This document shows, one piece after another, positions 35,416-48,383 of a DNA stretch of 64,000 nt. Made by a program: the position numbers and the translations under genes. The notes under the pieces are model-generated. The model saw only the letters and a program-made list of their open reading frames with translations. It was not told where the DNA came from and searched no databases. The first letter of the stretch is position 1. Every line of letters begins with the position of its first letter. The DNA comes from Macrotrachela quadricornifera (taxonomy: Eukaryota; Rotifera; Eurotatoria; Philodinida; Philodinidae), in NCBI GenBank assembly GCA_022393335.1, contig JAJEKB010001148.1, positions 32,606 through 96,605 on the forward strand, given 5' to 3'.

Positions 35416-38275
35416 CGATATTATCTATTCAATAAATCAATAGACAAAGAAAGTTTATCTAAAATAAAAAAAAAAAAGATCATTAAACAGATATACTCCA
35501 ACATAAACAATATCTATATATTCACACGTACACAATTATTTTCATGATTTATTAAATATATAAAAAAAAAAGAAGAAAGATCGATAGAAAAAGAGAAATA
35601 ACGAGGTCACTAAATACTATCAACCAATTTACCTTGCTCAAGAAGATGTACAATTCAAATTTATATTTGCTTTTTATGCATATTAGTTACAGATGATTGA
35701 AAAAGCGTTCGATTCATCGACCTCATTCTTTTGTATGGTTATTATTTGCTTGCTTGTATAGATAGTATACATAGAATGTGACAATCAATTGTACAATTCT
35801 CTGGTATAAATGCGAAAATAATCGTTTTCTGATGTGCGCATATGTATGTTTAACAACGAATACCTCAATAGTTAATGATATTTTAGTGAATCCTACTTCT
35901 GTATCTCATAGTAATGATGTACACTGAATATATGCATATGTAGTAATATGGTTAACATCAAAGAGAGAGAGAGAAAACGTGGAAAGAAAAAAAAGAAAGA
36001 AAGTGCTATGTCAGAATATCTAGTAATACGAAGAAGAAGAGCAAAGAAATGAGAAGAATGTGTTTATATTCTGCATTTTTATTTTCTAATAAATAAATAA
36101 CTTTATATCAACAATCATTACTTACAGATCATTGTATTTCTATTATATACTTGAAAAATGTATCGAATAAATCAATTTTCTTTTATAATACATATATATA
36201 TTTGTATTAAAGTGCAATAAGAAGTACATGACAAGCTACTATCTTTTCATTGTCTTCTATTTAAATGCATATGTATATGTTAAAAAAAGAAAGAAGAATA
36301 GTCAGGTGTTGTTTGCTCTTTCGAACAAAAAAAAAGTAAAAACTTTTTTCTTTTTGTTTCTCTATACAAGATAGAACATATTATTGAAGGACGAAAAAGA
36401 TTAAATTTCACTATAAAATACATATATATATATGTTATATATCGTAATATAGTTGCTATTTGAATATGAATGAGTAATGCAATCATTTTATATATCTTAT
36501 AAAAGATATTATACTTATTGTATTTGCTTCGTTTCTTTTATAACAATTTTTTTATTTATATGAACATTGATGTATGATAGATATTATAATCGAATAAAGA
36601 GATGATTCAATGTCAATGATATGATATATATCCATAAGGAAAATAAATGTATCTATACATACTTTCTTTTTTTTGATGAAAACGAATAATATTCGTTTAT
36701 ATCTCTAAATAAGAAAAAAATATAAATAAATGTTAGTTGATTGAAATTAATGTTAATATATTTGTATAATTCAAAAGAATCTATGCTATCGAAATTGTAA
36801 GAATTCTTCTATAAGAAATTATTTGAATAATAAAATGAATAGATTGAATTTCTTAAACATTCTTTTCTTATAAAACTTACATTGATATTAAGTTGAAAAT
36901 ATTATTTATTTTATATATAATTAATTTGTATGTTTCGTAAGTTGTAAATATTATTTTGTTTTTTTGGAATGCTATTTAATTAATTTTCTTTTCCTTTCCT
37001 TTCCTTTTTTTTCTCTTCTCAATTAAGACATTTCAAATTTTTCTTATACTTTGTATTGGATAATTGATAGACCACTAGTGTCGTGTTCAATCATGTTGAA
37101 TCAGATGTCGCACAGATAGAATAAGACACTATATATAACTATAATAGGTACTTCATACTTCTCCAAACTTTATTCAACTCAATTTAAACACTAGGACATA
37201 AATGTGATGATGGTAATGTAACAGTTGTTTGATATACTTGAGTAATCAAGCAGACTGTTACTCCATTATGAAATAACTATTAAATATTTTATTAACTACT
37301 TTTTAAATTATATGATGTTAATTAAAAAAAATACTTACTTAAAGAGATTTTTATTTGGTTTTAATATCAATTATTATTAATATTCAGGATTGGATATAAT
37401 ATTTTTAAGAATAATATAAACACTATTGTCTTTATTTGAGAGCGATATTTAATACTTTTTATAATATTTATATTTATAGGAAGTTTTTCTTAACAAGAAA
37501 AAAAAAATCTAAAATTTTATTTGAAGAGCAATTGAAAATCAAATAACCATCTTAGAATATTATATTAAGATATTGATAATTTTATTTTAAAACAAAATTT
37601 TGAAAGTTATAATCGATATATATTGAACAGATCTAATAATAATTATTTCTCTATAAATATAAGACAACTGAAGGATTGAGTATTTAATTTTACGAACATT
37701 CATTCGGTATGCATGACATATATAGATTACATCCATAAATGTAACATTTAAAATCATTATTTATGTAGTCATTATATTTTATTCATTATCATTAATCATA
37801 TGGGAACGGATAATAAAATATGTTTTAATCATCATCAAGTTTTTGTTCATCTTTTGTAAATGTCAACGCGATATTTTGTCACAAGGGATTCTCAAATTGA
37901 TGATAAAAATCTGACATATATTATAAGTGATATATTAACGTTGAAATCTCCAAATAGATAAACAAAAAATAATACTAATTATAATACACAATATATTGAC
38001 TAATACTTTTATTATATGAATATTCTATTGATACGACTGTTGAATCATAATTTGACCTAATAAAAATGAAATTTGTTGATTAATCATCAAGAATATATAT
38101 CAGTATTATTACATATAAAATATAATTAATTAATTAATGATTAAGATTATTATTTTTTTGTTTATAAATAATAAACGAGAAAAAAAAATGACAAAGAAAA
38201 AAAAAAGAATTTTAACGAATCAGAACAAAAAAAAAAGAATTTACAGAAAAAAGAAAAAAAAAATTATTGACATGA
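35416..38275. other. 2.9 kb intergenic, no gene seen
   Basis: AT-rich with short microsatellites (GA-rich near 35,965, TATA runs near 36,425) and poly-A tracts. The open frames here are short and lack coding character. The 5' untranslated exon(s) of the CCDC9-like gene may lie here. Confidence 0.5.
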
Positions 38276-39390
38276 TCACCGATTTAATATAGTTGTTGTT
38301 ATAGGCATATGCTCATTAGAATCAATAATAACATTATCGATATTATTTCCTGTACTACGTCGATTATTTGTCCAATTATCAAATAAATGATAACCAGTAG
38401 TTGATGGTTCCCAATCATCACTTGTTGATTCAAGTGAATATGTAAATTGTCTTCGTCTTTGACGTTTTCTTTGAAAATAAACAAATATAATTGCTATACT
38501 AACTGAACTAATAATTAATAAAAGACCAAATATAATTATTGTTGTTACAATTCCACCATGAATAGTTCGTTTCATTTTTGAAAATGTTGATCTTATTATT
38601 GATTCTATTTTTATTAAAAAAAAAAGAATAAAATTTAAAAAGGAAAAAAAAAACTCAATGAATTTTATTTATACTTGAACAACCAAATTCATCTATGCCT
38701 TGTGGACATGAATAATAACCATCACAATGAAATATTTCATCTATGCACCATTGATCTTGATTATTTATTAAACAACGATATTGATTTGATATACATGGAC
38801 CTAATTTTTTAAAATAAAATATTAAATTTTGTATTTTTATGATTATTTAATATACCTTTAGAAATACTTGTTATTAATATTTCAAATGATTGAATATTAA
38901 ATTGACATAAATTAAATGTAAGAGGTAAATCAATAATATTACTTTTAATATATGTTCGATTAAATAATGTATAATTAATTAATTCAATTGATTGCATTTG
39001 TTTATTAAATATTTCAAATGATGGAATTATTTTTGACATATTTATTATATTAATTATAATTTGTTCTGATGAATTTGATAATGATGGTTTAATAAATGTT
39101 ATATTACAACATGATGAATATGATAAAGATGTTAATGGTGGTGTGAATATAATTGATAATGGAGATGACATAGTTACTGTTTTATTACAAAAAGACATAA
39201 AATCAACTAAAGACAAAATAAATAAATAAATAAATACATAAAAATTTCTTCCGTTTTTTTTAATTAATTTACCTTGTATTGAATTTGAATAGATATTTTC
39301 AATAAGTATTAGTAACCAGCAGCAATAGTAGATTAGAATTCTTTTTGTATTTGTCATTATTTGAAGATTAAATATATATTGTTCAGTCAT
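38276..39390 (-). CDS. single-pass membrane protein with an LDLa domain
   Basis: Four exons (minus), about 39390-39273, 39206-38856, 38801-38675, 38604-38276, giving about 307 residues. An N-terminal hydrophobic signal (start at 39390, or the in-frame ATG at 39357) is followed by an extracellular region with several N-glycosylation sequons and Cys pairs that may be a degenerate CUB-like fold. Next is one LDL-receptor class A repeat (CISNQYRC ... WCIDE, FHCDGYYSC, DEFGC), then a transmembrane helix (about residues 218-240), a basic KRQRRR stop-transfer patch and a Ser/Thr/Asn-rich cytosolic tail. LDLa repeats bind calcium through the acidic C-terminal part, which is present (GIDEFGC). Architecture resembles CUB-LDLa receptors such as NETO proteins but is shorter. 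No orthologue is assigned. Confidence 0.65.
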
Positions 39391-42323
39391 TCAATCGTAC
39401 GTTTGACGAGATGAATAGCAAACAAAATATTCTCCCTCTCCCTCTCCCTCTCTCTCTCTCTCATTCGGAGATGTATTGCAATGTATCTTGAATGCTGCTG
39501 CTTCTAGTTAATTGTCAAATCGGCTACGCATGTTTCTCTCATTCTTTTCTTTTTTTTTCTTCTTCTTCTTCTTCTCTCTTTCTCTTTTCTTCCGACCTAG
39601 AGCAACAAACATACATCGGGCAGATTCTTTCTCTTATTCTTTTTCTTTTTCTTTGTGTTTCAATGACGATGATTCAGCATCGAAAATACGAGACCGACCA
39701 AAAGAAAAAAAAAAAAGAGAATAATAGTGGATGTTGTACGTGTTATGCTTTCACCTTCAACAGTTTCTATTTATGGTCGTACTAACATTATCATCATCAT
39801 CATCACTAAATAGTAGCATTAGGATGGAATGAGCGAAAAGAATAGAGAACGAGAGAGAGTGAGTGAGTGAGAAAAGATGACTTATTTGTGCAGAATAGAG
39901 AATGCCATTGATGAATAAGTATGAGATAGATAAAAATGAGATGTGAACAATCAAAGAAAGAACGAATTAGTCAGATACAATAACAAACTCTGGAGAAATT
40001 GATGTGTACGCACAAGATTAGATTGACCAGTATAATCTACTAGGTTGTTATAACAGCTGTAATGGATAAACTAGATTTCCCCTAGGAGAAAGAAGTATGT
40101 GAATAAAGAAATCTTAATTTATATTAGATGAAAAAAAAAACGGAGAATTATCTGATTAATTTTTTTCATAAATTATTTATTAATTAGTTAAATATGAACC
40201 CTTTTGCTGTTGAATCTGGTTTTTGTTTTTCAATTAATTATTTATTCTAAAAAAAAATAACTTCCTATAAAGATTTTTATTTTCAATAGAAAATTTAAAA
40301 ATTATTATCTTATTATACATACTTGAAATACTCAATAGAATGATCTTGATTAATTTATCATTAATGAAAAGAATAAATGATTGATTAAATAATTGAATTC
40401 ATTCTATATTTTATAGAAAGAAAAGCTCAAGAGGATAATAAGAGAACAAATTTTTTTATGATTCTATCAAGATTACGTAAATGAGAATTTATTGATAATT
40501 ATATCGTCATGTTTTACGAATATTCGTATAAATTTTATTTTATAAAATGAATATCATTCATTTTAACATCAATTGGATATAAAATAAGAAGTGATGAGAC
40601 TTATTATTTTAGATTGCAATAGTAATCCATATAAAACCCTATATAGAAATATTAGTATACCCACCAAGAGCAAAACAAAATCCTACTTAGAAATGCATTA
40701 TAATCATATCTATTGATTTTCGCTTATAACGAATTAGTCTATAATTTGAAAAGATATTAACTTATTGAAACCTATCCTTGATTTATGGTTAAGATTTTTT
40801 TTTATGTATTCATATAATTTAAAAGAAATGCGTTTCTAAATATAAAATATGTACAAAAAGATTCGTTTGATATATAAATAACGCGCGTTAATATAGTTTA
40901 GTCTATCTTGAAGACGATACTCGATGAAAAAAATCAGAAGCAAAATTTAATATCAATGAATTGAAATATTTAGAAAATTGTACAAGACTTTATTTATTAT
41001 TTTCATATATGTTACTATCGAGTTTGTTTAATGTCTAATATCTATACACAATATGAAGCCTACGATTCCTTAACCCCGTTTTTCTTTTGCATGCTTTGTG
41101 TTGATCCTAACATTTTGTACTCAGTTAACCTTTCTCTATTGATTCTGATGCTCGTGTATATTTTGTGAAAAATTCATTAATTACTGCTCATTTCAAAAGA
41201 AAGACGGAAGGGCATTTTTTGAATAACTTTTGATATAAAGAAGACAGAGAGCTGTAGTATTTTACGGTTGAAAAAAAGAGACAAAGATGCATTGAATTGT
41301 ATATTAAAGAATAATTTAGCCTCATTTTTTTCAAGAACTTCAGCTGACGTTAGGGAAAATCAACGTGATCTAATTGGTAGCTAAAGAAAATTTTCACTAA
41401 TGAGATGTACTTTTGCACTACTAATTAAAGATCTATAAAATGATGAAGGAATCAGACTTTTAAATTTATTCAGTGAAGTGATATGAAGATTTTACTGAAA
41501 TTTCTAATTTAATTTTTTTTATTGATTTATGCAAAATAAAATCTCTTTAGGTTTTTCTTAAGAAAAGTTTATTGAACATCTTAGAAAAACTTGTTATATA
41601 TAGTTCGATGCAATTTAATCTTCTCTTTCCAAAGGTGAAAACTGCACTCCACTATGTTATTTCTATCCAAAGTTATTCGAAAAAAAATGTACTTGCCTTT
41701 TTTATTTGAAATGAACAATTGTTTTAAACAATTTAACAGCCAAGGAATTAAACCCAGATTTTCGAGACCAAATAACATATTTTTTTCTAACTTACTGATT
41801 CAAAAATGAATGAATATATTATTATATGATAATAATCAGTAATGCGAATTCAAGTTTACATAGAATTAACTATAATAAATCAATCATTTTTGCTCTAGAG
41901 TGAAGCTTTGAATGCAAATTATAAAACTATGAATCTTTTACAAGAGATAATAAATGTAAGTGAAGTCAAATAAGTAGGATCTCGATATATATTATCTCTT
42001 TACGTGAACGTATGAGACACTAATCTTATACAAAGAAAATATTTGACTTTTGATTTTTATTCAAAAAATATTTCATTTCTTTCTACCCACAACTAGTCCT
42101 TGATAATGATTAAGATGGATTATTTCTTTTGTACTTAAATCATGAATTCTTTCCACGTCTTTTTCTTTATTATTCGTTCTTAACATTTTGTAACACTCCC
42201 ACTATTTTATATATATATATCGTAGGAAGAGTTAAATGTGTAGGTAAGGATTACTATTCATAGATACTCTAAAACACTATATAATCAATTGATTTATGAC
42301 ATTCAATAAAAAAAAAACCAATC
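39391..42323. other. 2.9 kb intergenic with an inverted repeat
   Basis: It begins with a CT-rich microsatellite (about 39,431-39,463) and CT/TTC-rich sequence to about 39,590 upstream of the LDLa protein, perhaps part of its promoter. The only other structure seen is the inverted repeat at 41.18-41.72 kb. Open frames here look spurious. Confidence 0.5.
41182..41720. mobile_element. inverted-repeat element, ~130 bp arms
   Basis: The left arm (about 41182-41310) and right arm (about 41583-41720) are inverted diverged copies; shared landmarks include TCATTTCAAA, GAATAACTTT and ATGCAATT-type text. About 270 bp separates them, without a gene. A third diverged copy lies at about 51,227-51,357. This fits an old foldback or MITE family. 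Confidence 0.45.
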
Positions 42324-43171
42324 ATGATTGTCTCGTTTCGAATTAGTTATATATTGATATTAGCAGTATTATTCACTGTTGTTATTGCTAATGGTAAGAC
42401 AAATAGTAATAAATATTTCATTGTATTTTCTTGTGTATGTATTTTTTGATTTAAATAGAAATTCAATGTTCTGATAATGAAGAATACAATGAGTGTGGTA
42501 CTGCCTGCCAAGAAAGTTGTACATATACACCAGAATTTTGTACATATCAATGTGTTTCAGGATGTTTTTGTAAAAAAGGTTTCATACGTGAAACTAATGA
42601 TAAAAGTAAATGTGTTCGACGTTATCAATGTCCATGTCGTGCTAATGAATTTTTTAATCCTTGTGGATCAGCTTGTCCTGATACATGTGCAATCAAATCT
42701 CAATCATGTACTAAACAATGTGTTCCTGGTTGTTTTTGCAATAAAGGTTTTGTTCGTTTGAATAATCAATCAAATAGTCCATGTATTCCTGAATTCGAAT
42801 GTAAAAATTCTTTATGTTATGATTCAAATGCTGAATATACAGAATGTGGATTGGCATGTCCACCAACATGTGATGATGAACGTAATCCAATTCGAAAATT
42901 TCGAATTTGTCCAGCAATATGTCGACGTGGATGTTTTTGTAAGAAAGGTTTTGTTCTTGAAAAAAATGGTACATGTGTTAAACCTGAAGCTTGTTGTGAT
43001 ACAATTAAAGGATTATATAAAACATGTGGTTCAGCTTGTTCACGAACATGTATTAATAAGAATAATTTATCCTGTTTTCTTCCATGTGTATCTGGTTGCT
43101 TCTGTGATCAAGATTACATACGTAAAAATTACGAAATAAATAGTCATTGTATTCATAAATCAACATGTTAA
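42324..43171 (+). CDS. secreted cysteine-rich protein with four TIL domains
   Basis: Two exons, 42324-42393 and 42459-43171 (65 bp intron, phase 1), giving 260 residues. Exon 1 is almost exactly the signal peptide (hydrophobic residues 6-22, ending VIAN). The mature protein is four repeats of about 60 residues, each with the trypsin-inhibitor-like pattern: EC/PCG-x-C, a C-x3-C pair, then CxxGCFCxxGFxR and a final CxxxxxC. The last repeat is slightly shorter (GCFCDQDYIR). TIL domains are disulphide-locked inhibitors of serine proteases and also occur in extracellular matrix and mucin-like proteins. The signal peptide and even Cys spacing support secretion. Target protease cannot be told from sequence. 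Confidence 0.8.
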
Positions 43172-46100
43172 AAATACTTACTGAAAAATTGTAATAATCA
43201 TTGATTTAATAAAAATTAATCAATTAAAAGTTTCTATTACATGACGATATATTTATATGTTTTAAATATATTTTTTAATAAATACACTGCTCACTATTTT
43301 ATAGAGCATGAAATTAAATGATTTTTTAATATTTATTCTAATATGGAAGAGAAATTCATTTTACTTCTAATATGAGATTCAGTTTGAATGTAAAGAATAA
43401 ATAAATTAATATTGCAAAAAACAGTTTAGTTATACTGATTATTAAATGATTTTCTTGTTATTCATGCTATGAGTGAACATTGCTTTTGTAGTATGAGAAA
43501 AAATCAGCTTGAAACAACGTTCGATGGAAAGAAGTTTCAGAAGAAATAATAAAAAAGACAATCCTTTTGACACAATCAAATCATAAACGAAAACAAAGAG
43601 AAACCAACAGCTTGGAATGACATTAATAAAACATTTTGTGATATGAATAGAGAATGAGTAAAAAAATGATCGAACGGAAGTCAACAGTTTACGAAGGTTT
43701 TTGTGAATTCTTTCTCTATCAAAGATTTTTCTTCTTTCATTTACGAATATTGCATTTAAAAAATATTCAAGCATGTCAAGAATTGATAGTTTGTGTTGTC
43801 GAAAATTTCCATTAAACTTAGATTTATTTCAAGTTTTATATGAATCAATTGATTTTAACACGTGTATGTTAATTCCGACATGAATTCATACTTACGTGAA
43901 TTTTTGATTCGATGTTCCTTCCATCAAGCCATTGATGTATTGGTCTGATGACTTTTCAGTTCAGATCTTGAATTTGATTCTGTTTGGTTAACGTAAGAAT
44001 CGAACAAATATTGAGTGTTCATTGAAGATTATTTTTGACTAAAGTTGATTAGTTGTTTTCACATGATTGAATAGCTGATTAGGCAAAGAAGTACATGTTT
44101 TACTTAACATGTTAATGCATTTATCGTATTCAATGAGGACATTGATGACGATGTGATGATGAGAATAAATTTTGCAACATCATTAACAAAAAGTGCAAGT
44201 AAAATTAGTAGTATATTCAAGTTTTTTGGAACATACTCACTTACAGATTTATGCTATAAAACACATTGGTTGTGTCACGTAGAGCATCGAATCTACTCTT
44301 GAATCCATACCTTTCAAAAATTTTCTAGTGTAACCAATAGCTGAAAAATTCATAAAACTAATTTTAAAACACTATTTTTAGTAGAAGAAAAATTAGTATT
44401 TCTTCTTAATATTCATTCAACACCTATGCTAGTTAAGAAAAACATCTGCGCCAGATAAAAATCGATGAGATCCGTCGATTGGTATTAAAGAGAACTAGAT
44501 AATCGATCAAAAAAATGTCTCTATTTTGTGGCTAAATTTGTAGCGAAATTAGTTTGAACCAGAGTACAGAAAAGGATCAGCTGATCAAAACGCGTATGTG
44601 AATTCGCATACGGAATTTAAAATAAAACCTCAGGCTAGATGCTGAAACAAAATTGAAATTTTTACTATCGCCGCTGTGCAGATAAAATGAGACCAATGGC
44701 GTCGCCGACTTCATGTAAATCGAAAGAAAACGATGTTTCTCCGGTGACAAATTGAAAGCAGTGTTGCAGAGTAGATAAAAAGCTTCAAGCAATGTTTCAT
44801 GATGAATGATAACGAAAAAACAATATTATGCAATGAGTGAAAATTTAGAATCGGCCTTGTGCGATGTGTTAAAATCTCAAAGCAATATTATGGAATAAGT
44901 GTTCATTTTCGCCCAGCCGGGACCCCTGCCTCACAGGTTTTTACCGAGTGCGCTACAATAGTGTAAAAGTGTTCATCCCTTTACATACGTCTTAAAAGTT
45001 AGTGACATGATATCTTGTTAGCAGCAAAAAGGAAAAGCGTTGTGGGACACTGCTACTAGAAGAATAATGGTATTTTTATACGATCTAATGGGAATACAAT
45101 ACTGTGTTGAACATTTGAATTGATAAAACATATCAGAAACGATAAATTTTCGCCAGTAAATGGAATGTTTTACGTAAATTGTTTTTACACACAAGTAGCT
45201 GCTACCCGAATGATACTTCCATCACATTTTGCAGTAGTGTACGAAACCTCCATCTTGAATTAAAAGAGTGATATGCTGTTAAAAGATGTCCCGTTGAATT
45301 GTAATTGATTGTTACTTAGTTGCAAAGGGATATTCTCTCGGTTCCAAATCAAGCCATGCTCCTTTCTAGTCGTCGCAGTGGTAAACAAGGTCAAATATGA
45401 CATCAATCGATAGATCTCATCAAGTTCTATCTGGCGCAGATGTTGAACAAATGTTCACTAGAAATACCAATTTGTTTCTACTAAAAACGGTGAATTAAAA
45501 TTAGTGTTTTGATTGTTTCAGTCATTGGTTACGACAAGCATGTTTTGAAAAATATAGATTCGATAGTATATGCGATGCTACACGTGACACAGCCAGTGTG
45601 TTTTATGAAACAAGTTTCTAAGTGAATATTTTTCCAAAAAATTCGAATCCGCTGCTAAATTTACCTATTATGTTCGTAAAAAATCTTGTTGTGCATGGTA
45701 CAAGTATATTTTCATGAATCATATAACAAAACATTGCCACAGTATGTTCTCGTGACAGCAACTAGAACAATGCAATTATGTGTTCGAGAACACAATCTAT
45801 AAACCAGGTTGCATATGATTTGAGTCTATAAAGACAGTACGTAAGCCTTTTATCTCTTGAAATTTTCCTATTTCTTTGGATACAACGCGAAAATAAATGA
45901 TTGGCATGCTGTTCATATAAAATATTCTATTAATTGAAGTAGAGCTCTTTATGATTAAACAAGTATTCGAACAGATTCATATAATATAAGTGTTTTTGAT
46001 TTGTCAAACGGAGTACCAACTACTTTGATAGGTTAATGCTCTATAAACACAAAGAAAGTCTTCTTTCTGCAAACAAGTTATGAGTGAACTAGTAATACGT

Positions 46101-48383
46101 TATACACTAGTACAAGAAGTTGAAGAAAAACTCAATAATACTTTGAAACTATCTATTCTGTCCTAAAAGTAAAATTGCCACACTTTAGCTTTGTATCTGC
46201 GGAAGAATTTTGTTGTCTTGTATTTGATACGACTGAAAATGGCCTATATTTGAACGAATATGACCCGTATTATTTGATCCACATCCTTCGTCACAGTCAC
46301 GCCTAACTACATTGAGAATCCAAAATCTTGCTGAATGTTTATTTGTTAAAGCACTTGTTTGTTAAGACAGAAAGAAGTTAGAAAGCAGTAACGTAGTGGG
46401 TTTCTAGCTGCGTCATGCGTCTCTGATCTTGATTTTGATCTAATTTTTGAGCAGATCAGATTGTACCTTTATAGATGAATTCAAAAAAAGTTCGAAAAAA
46501 TCAGCCCAAGAAAGTTTTTTGACTACTATTATTGCAAATATGGATTTATAGTTTTTCACTTCTCATTACCATTTTACTGGAATAAAAAAAAATATTTAAG
46601 AAAAAGTAAAAATATAAAAATCTTTACTATAATCATTGATTCATAATGTTTACTTTATTTTGTTTTGATTATAAAAAAACAAAGAAAAAAATGATTTTTT
46701 TCTTCACTTTTAGTTCTGCATTTTGTTGAAGGTTATAGCAGGACTACTTGCTCGATTCTATATCAACTACAGTCTTGGACGAAGATCTTTCGCTCCTCTT
46801 CTTCTTTTTTCCTCGACCGCATAATTAATATTGAATTTCCTGTCGATTAAAGGAATGAGATGAATTTTTTATCTTATATAGCCTATAATTGATTGTCATC
46901 CCATCCATTTCAGGTTGCTGTACGAATATTGTCATAGTATCCACCAATACAATAACTAGGTTTATTGATCTAGTGATCTACAAAGTTTTATGTACATATC
47001 TCATTCTAAAAATACTTTCAACATTTTAATGTTTTTACCTTCATTCTTGTCATGATATTCACAATTAGGTGAAAGCGAATATGAGTGTGTTTAATCGAAA
47101 ATGTGTAGTCGAGAACGAAAATAAAACTTCGTAGAGAGTTATACTACCAGATGTAGCTATTGTATTGATTGCTGCTATGATAATATTTGTACAGTAACCT
47201 TAAATGAATGAAATGGCAATCAGTTACGGCCTATATCATACAAAATGCTCATTTCATTCTTTCGACGGATATGAAATCAATACGAAGTGTGCAATAACAA
47301 TGGAGAAAAAGAAATGAACGAAGGAGAGAAAAACTTGTTCGAAGGTATAAATCAGAATATTTGTGTCTATTCCAGTTAATATGTATATTTTTATATATAA
47401 TAGCATCATATTCTTTGTTAAAGCTTGGCTAAATCGTCTTGCATTATATCAACTTACTTACATGCATATTATTAAACAACTGTTTGAAAACTTATCCAGC
47501 AGTTATGTTCTTTTTTAGTTTTACACGCTTGAAACTGGTTCATTCAATATTGTTACTAATCATAACACATAATTTTTACTTCCATTTCACCAACCATAAA
47601 TATTAAATCATCATCAATAAAATAAAAAAAACTATCAATACTTGGTTATAACCTAGACAACGCACGTTCGATGTGCGTTTGAGTATATTTTCCATTGTTT
47701 TGTATGATGAAGCTTGAACAGGATAGGATTCATCACAAATCTATTCCTTTTTTATACTAACTGTAATACAGACATTTATATGAAAAAGAAAATTCTCTTG
47801 TATTCATCCTTAAATAAGGATGCATAACTTCCATTTAATCTTTTTTCATGTAGAAGAGTGGAATTACTATAGATATGTATGAGCAAAAATTTCTTAGATT
47901 TTTATAAAATAATTTAATAATTAAATGAATATTATTAGATTTAGAAATGTCCCGAGTAGAGAAATAGTAGGAAATTATTCTTCGCTCTACCTCTTTCTTT
48001 CAAAATATTTCTTTTCTAGTTTGTAATGATTCACAAAATTTTTCGAAAAGATCTTCTTCCATTCTGTCAATTTTTAGGATTTTTAACTTATAAAAATTGT
48101 CGATCTTTTCTAAAAATACTATCATCTTTTTCAGCAATAGTGACTTCTATGAAACGCATTGGTTATACTATTTCTCTTCCTATTTACATAATGCATGACA
48201 TCGGTCATTCATATTTTTTTTTCTCCTTTTCGTTTTCTTTTGAAAATCGATCAACCGTGTCCATTATACGAAAAAAAAGACATATCGACACATCCATATA
48301 CGTTAATAAGTTCGTTTGCAAATGCACTTGTCTTTTATATAATATAATATAAAAACTTGACAAAAATTTAATAATTATACATC
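43172..48383. other. 5.2 kb gene-poor region
   Basis: Apart from the long inverted-repeat element at 44.2-45.65 kb, I see no gene. Short frames (for example at 43,442-43,774 minus and 48,026-48,352 plus) have composition unlike the coding exons around them and no recognisable motif. The last kilobase must contain the ZDHHC16 promoter. Confidence 0.5.
44216..45648. mobile_element. 1.4 kb element with ~250-270 bp terminal inverted repeats
   Basis: The left arm (about 44216-44488) and right arm (about 45398-45648) are inverted copies over most of their length: tips read TTCAAGTTTTTTGG and TTCGAATTTTTTGG; both carry ACACAYTGGYTGTGTCACG, TTTTTAGTAGAA and ACATCTGCGCCAGATA, ending near CGATGAGATC-type text. 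The 0.9 kb between the arms has no transposase frame. It includes a GC-rich tRNA-like stretch near 44,913-44,960. A clear target-site duplication was not found. It is a non-autonomous foldback-type element. Confidence 0.6.

Noticed and set aside
39431..39590. CT-rich tract as a possible functional element
   Set aside because: Simple-sequence microsatellite; nothing beyond position upstream of the LDLa gene suggests a role.
48026..48352. 108-codon plus-strand open frame just before ZDHHC16
   Set aside because: Phe/Ser-rich composition, no motif, no splice partner in phase with ZDHHC16, which has its own good start; treated as chance.
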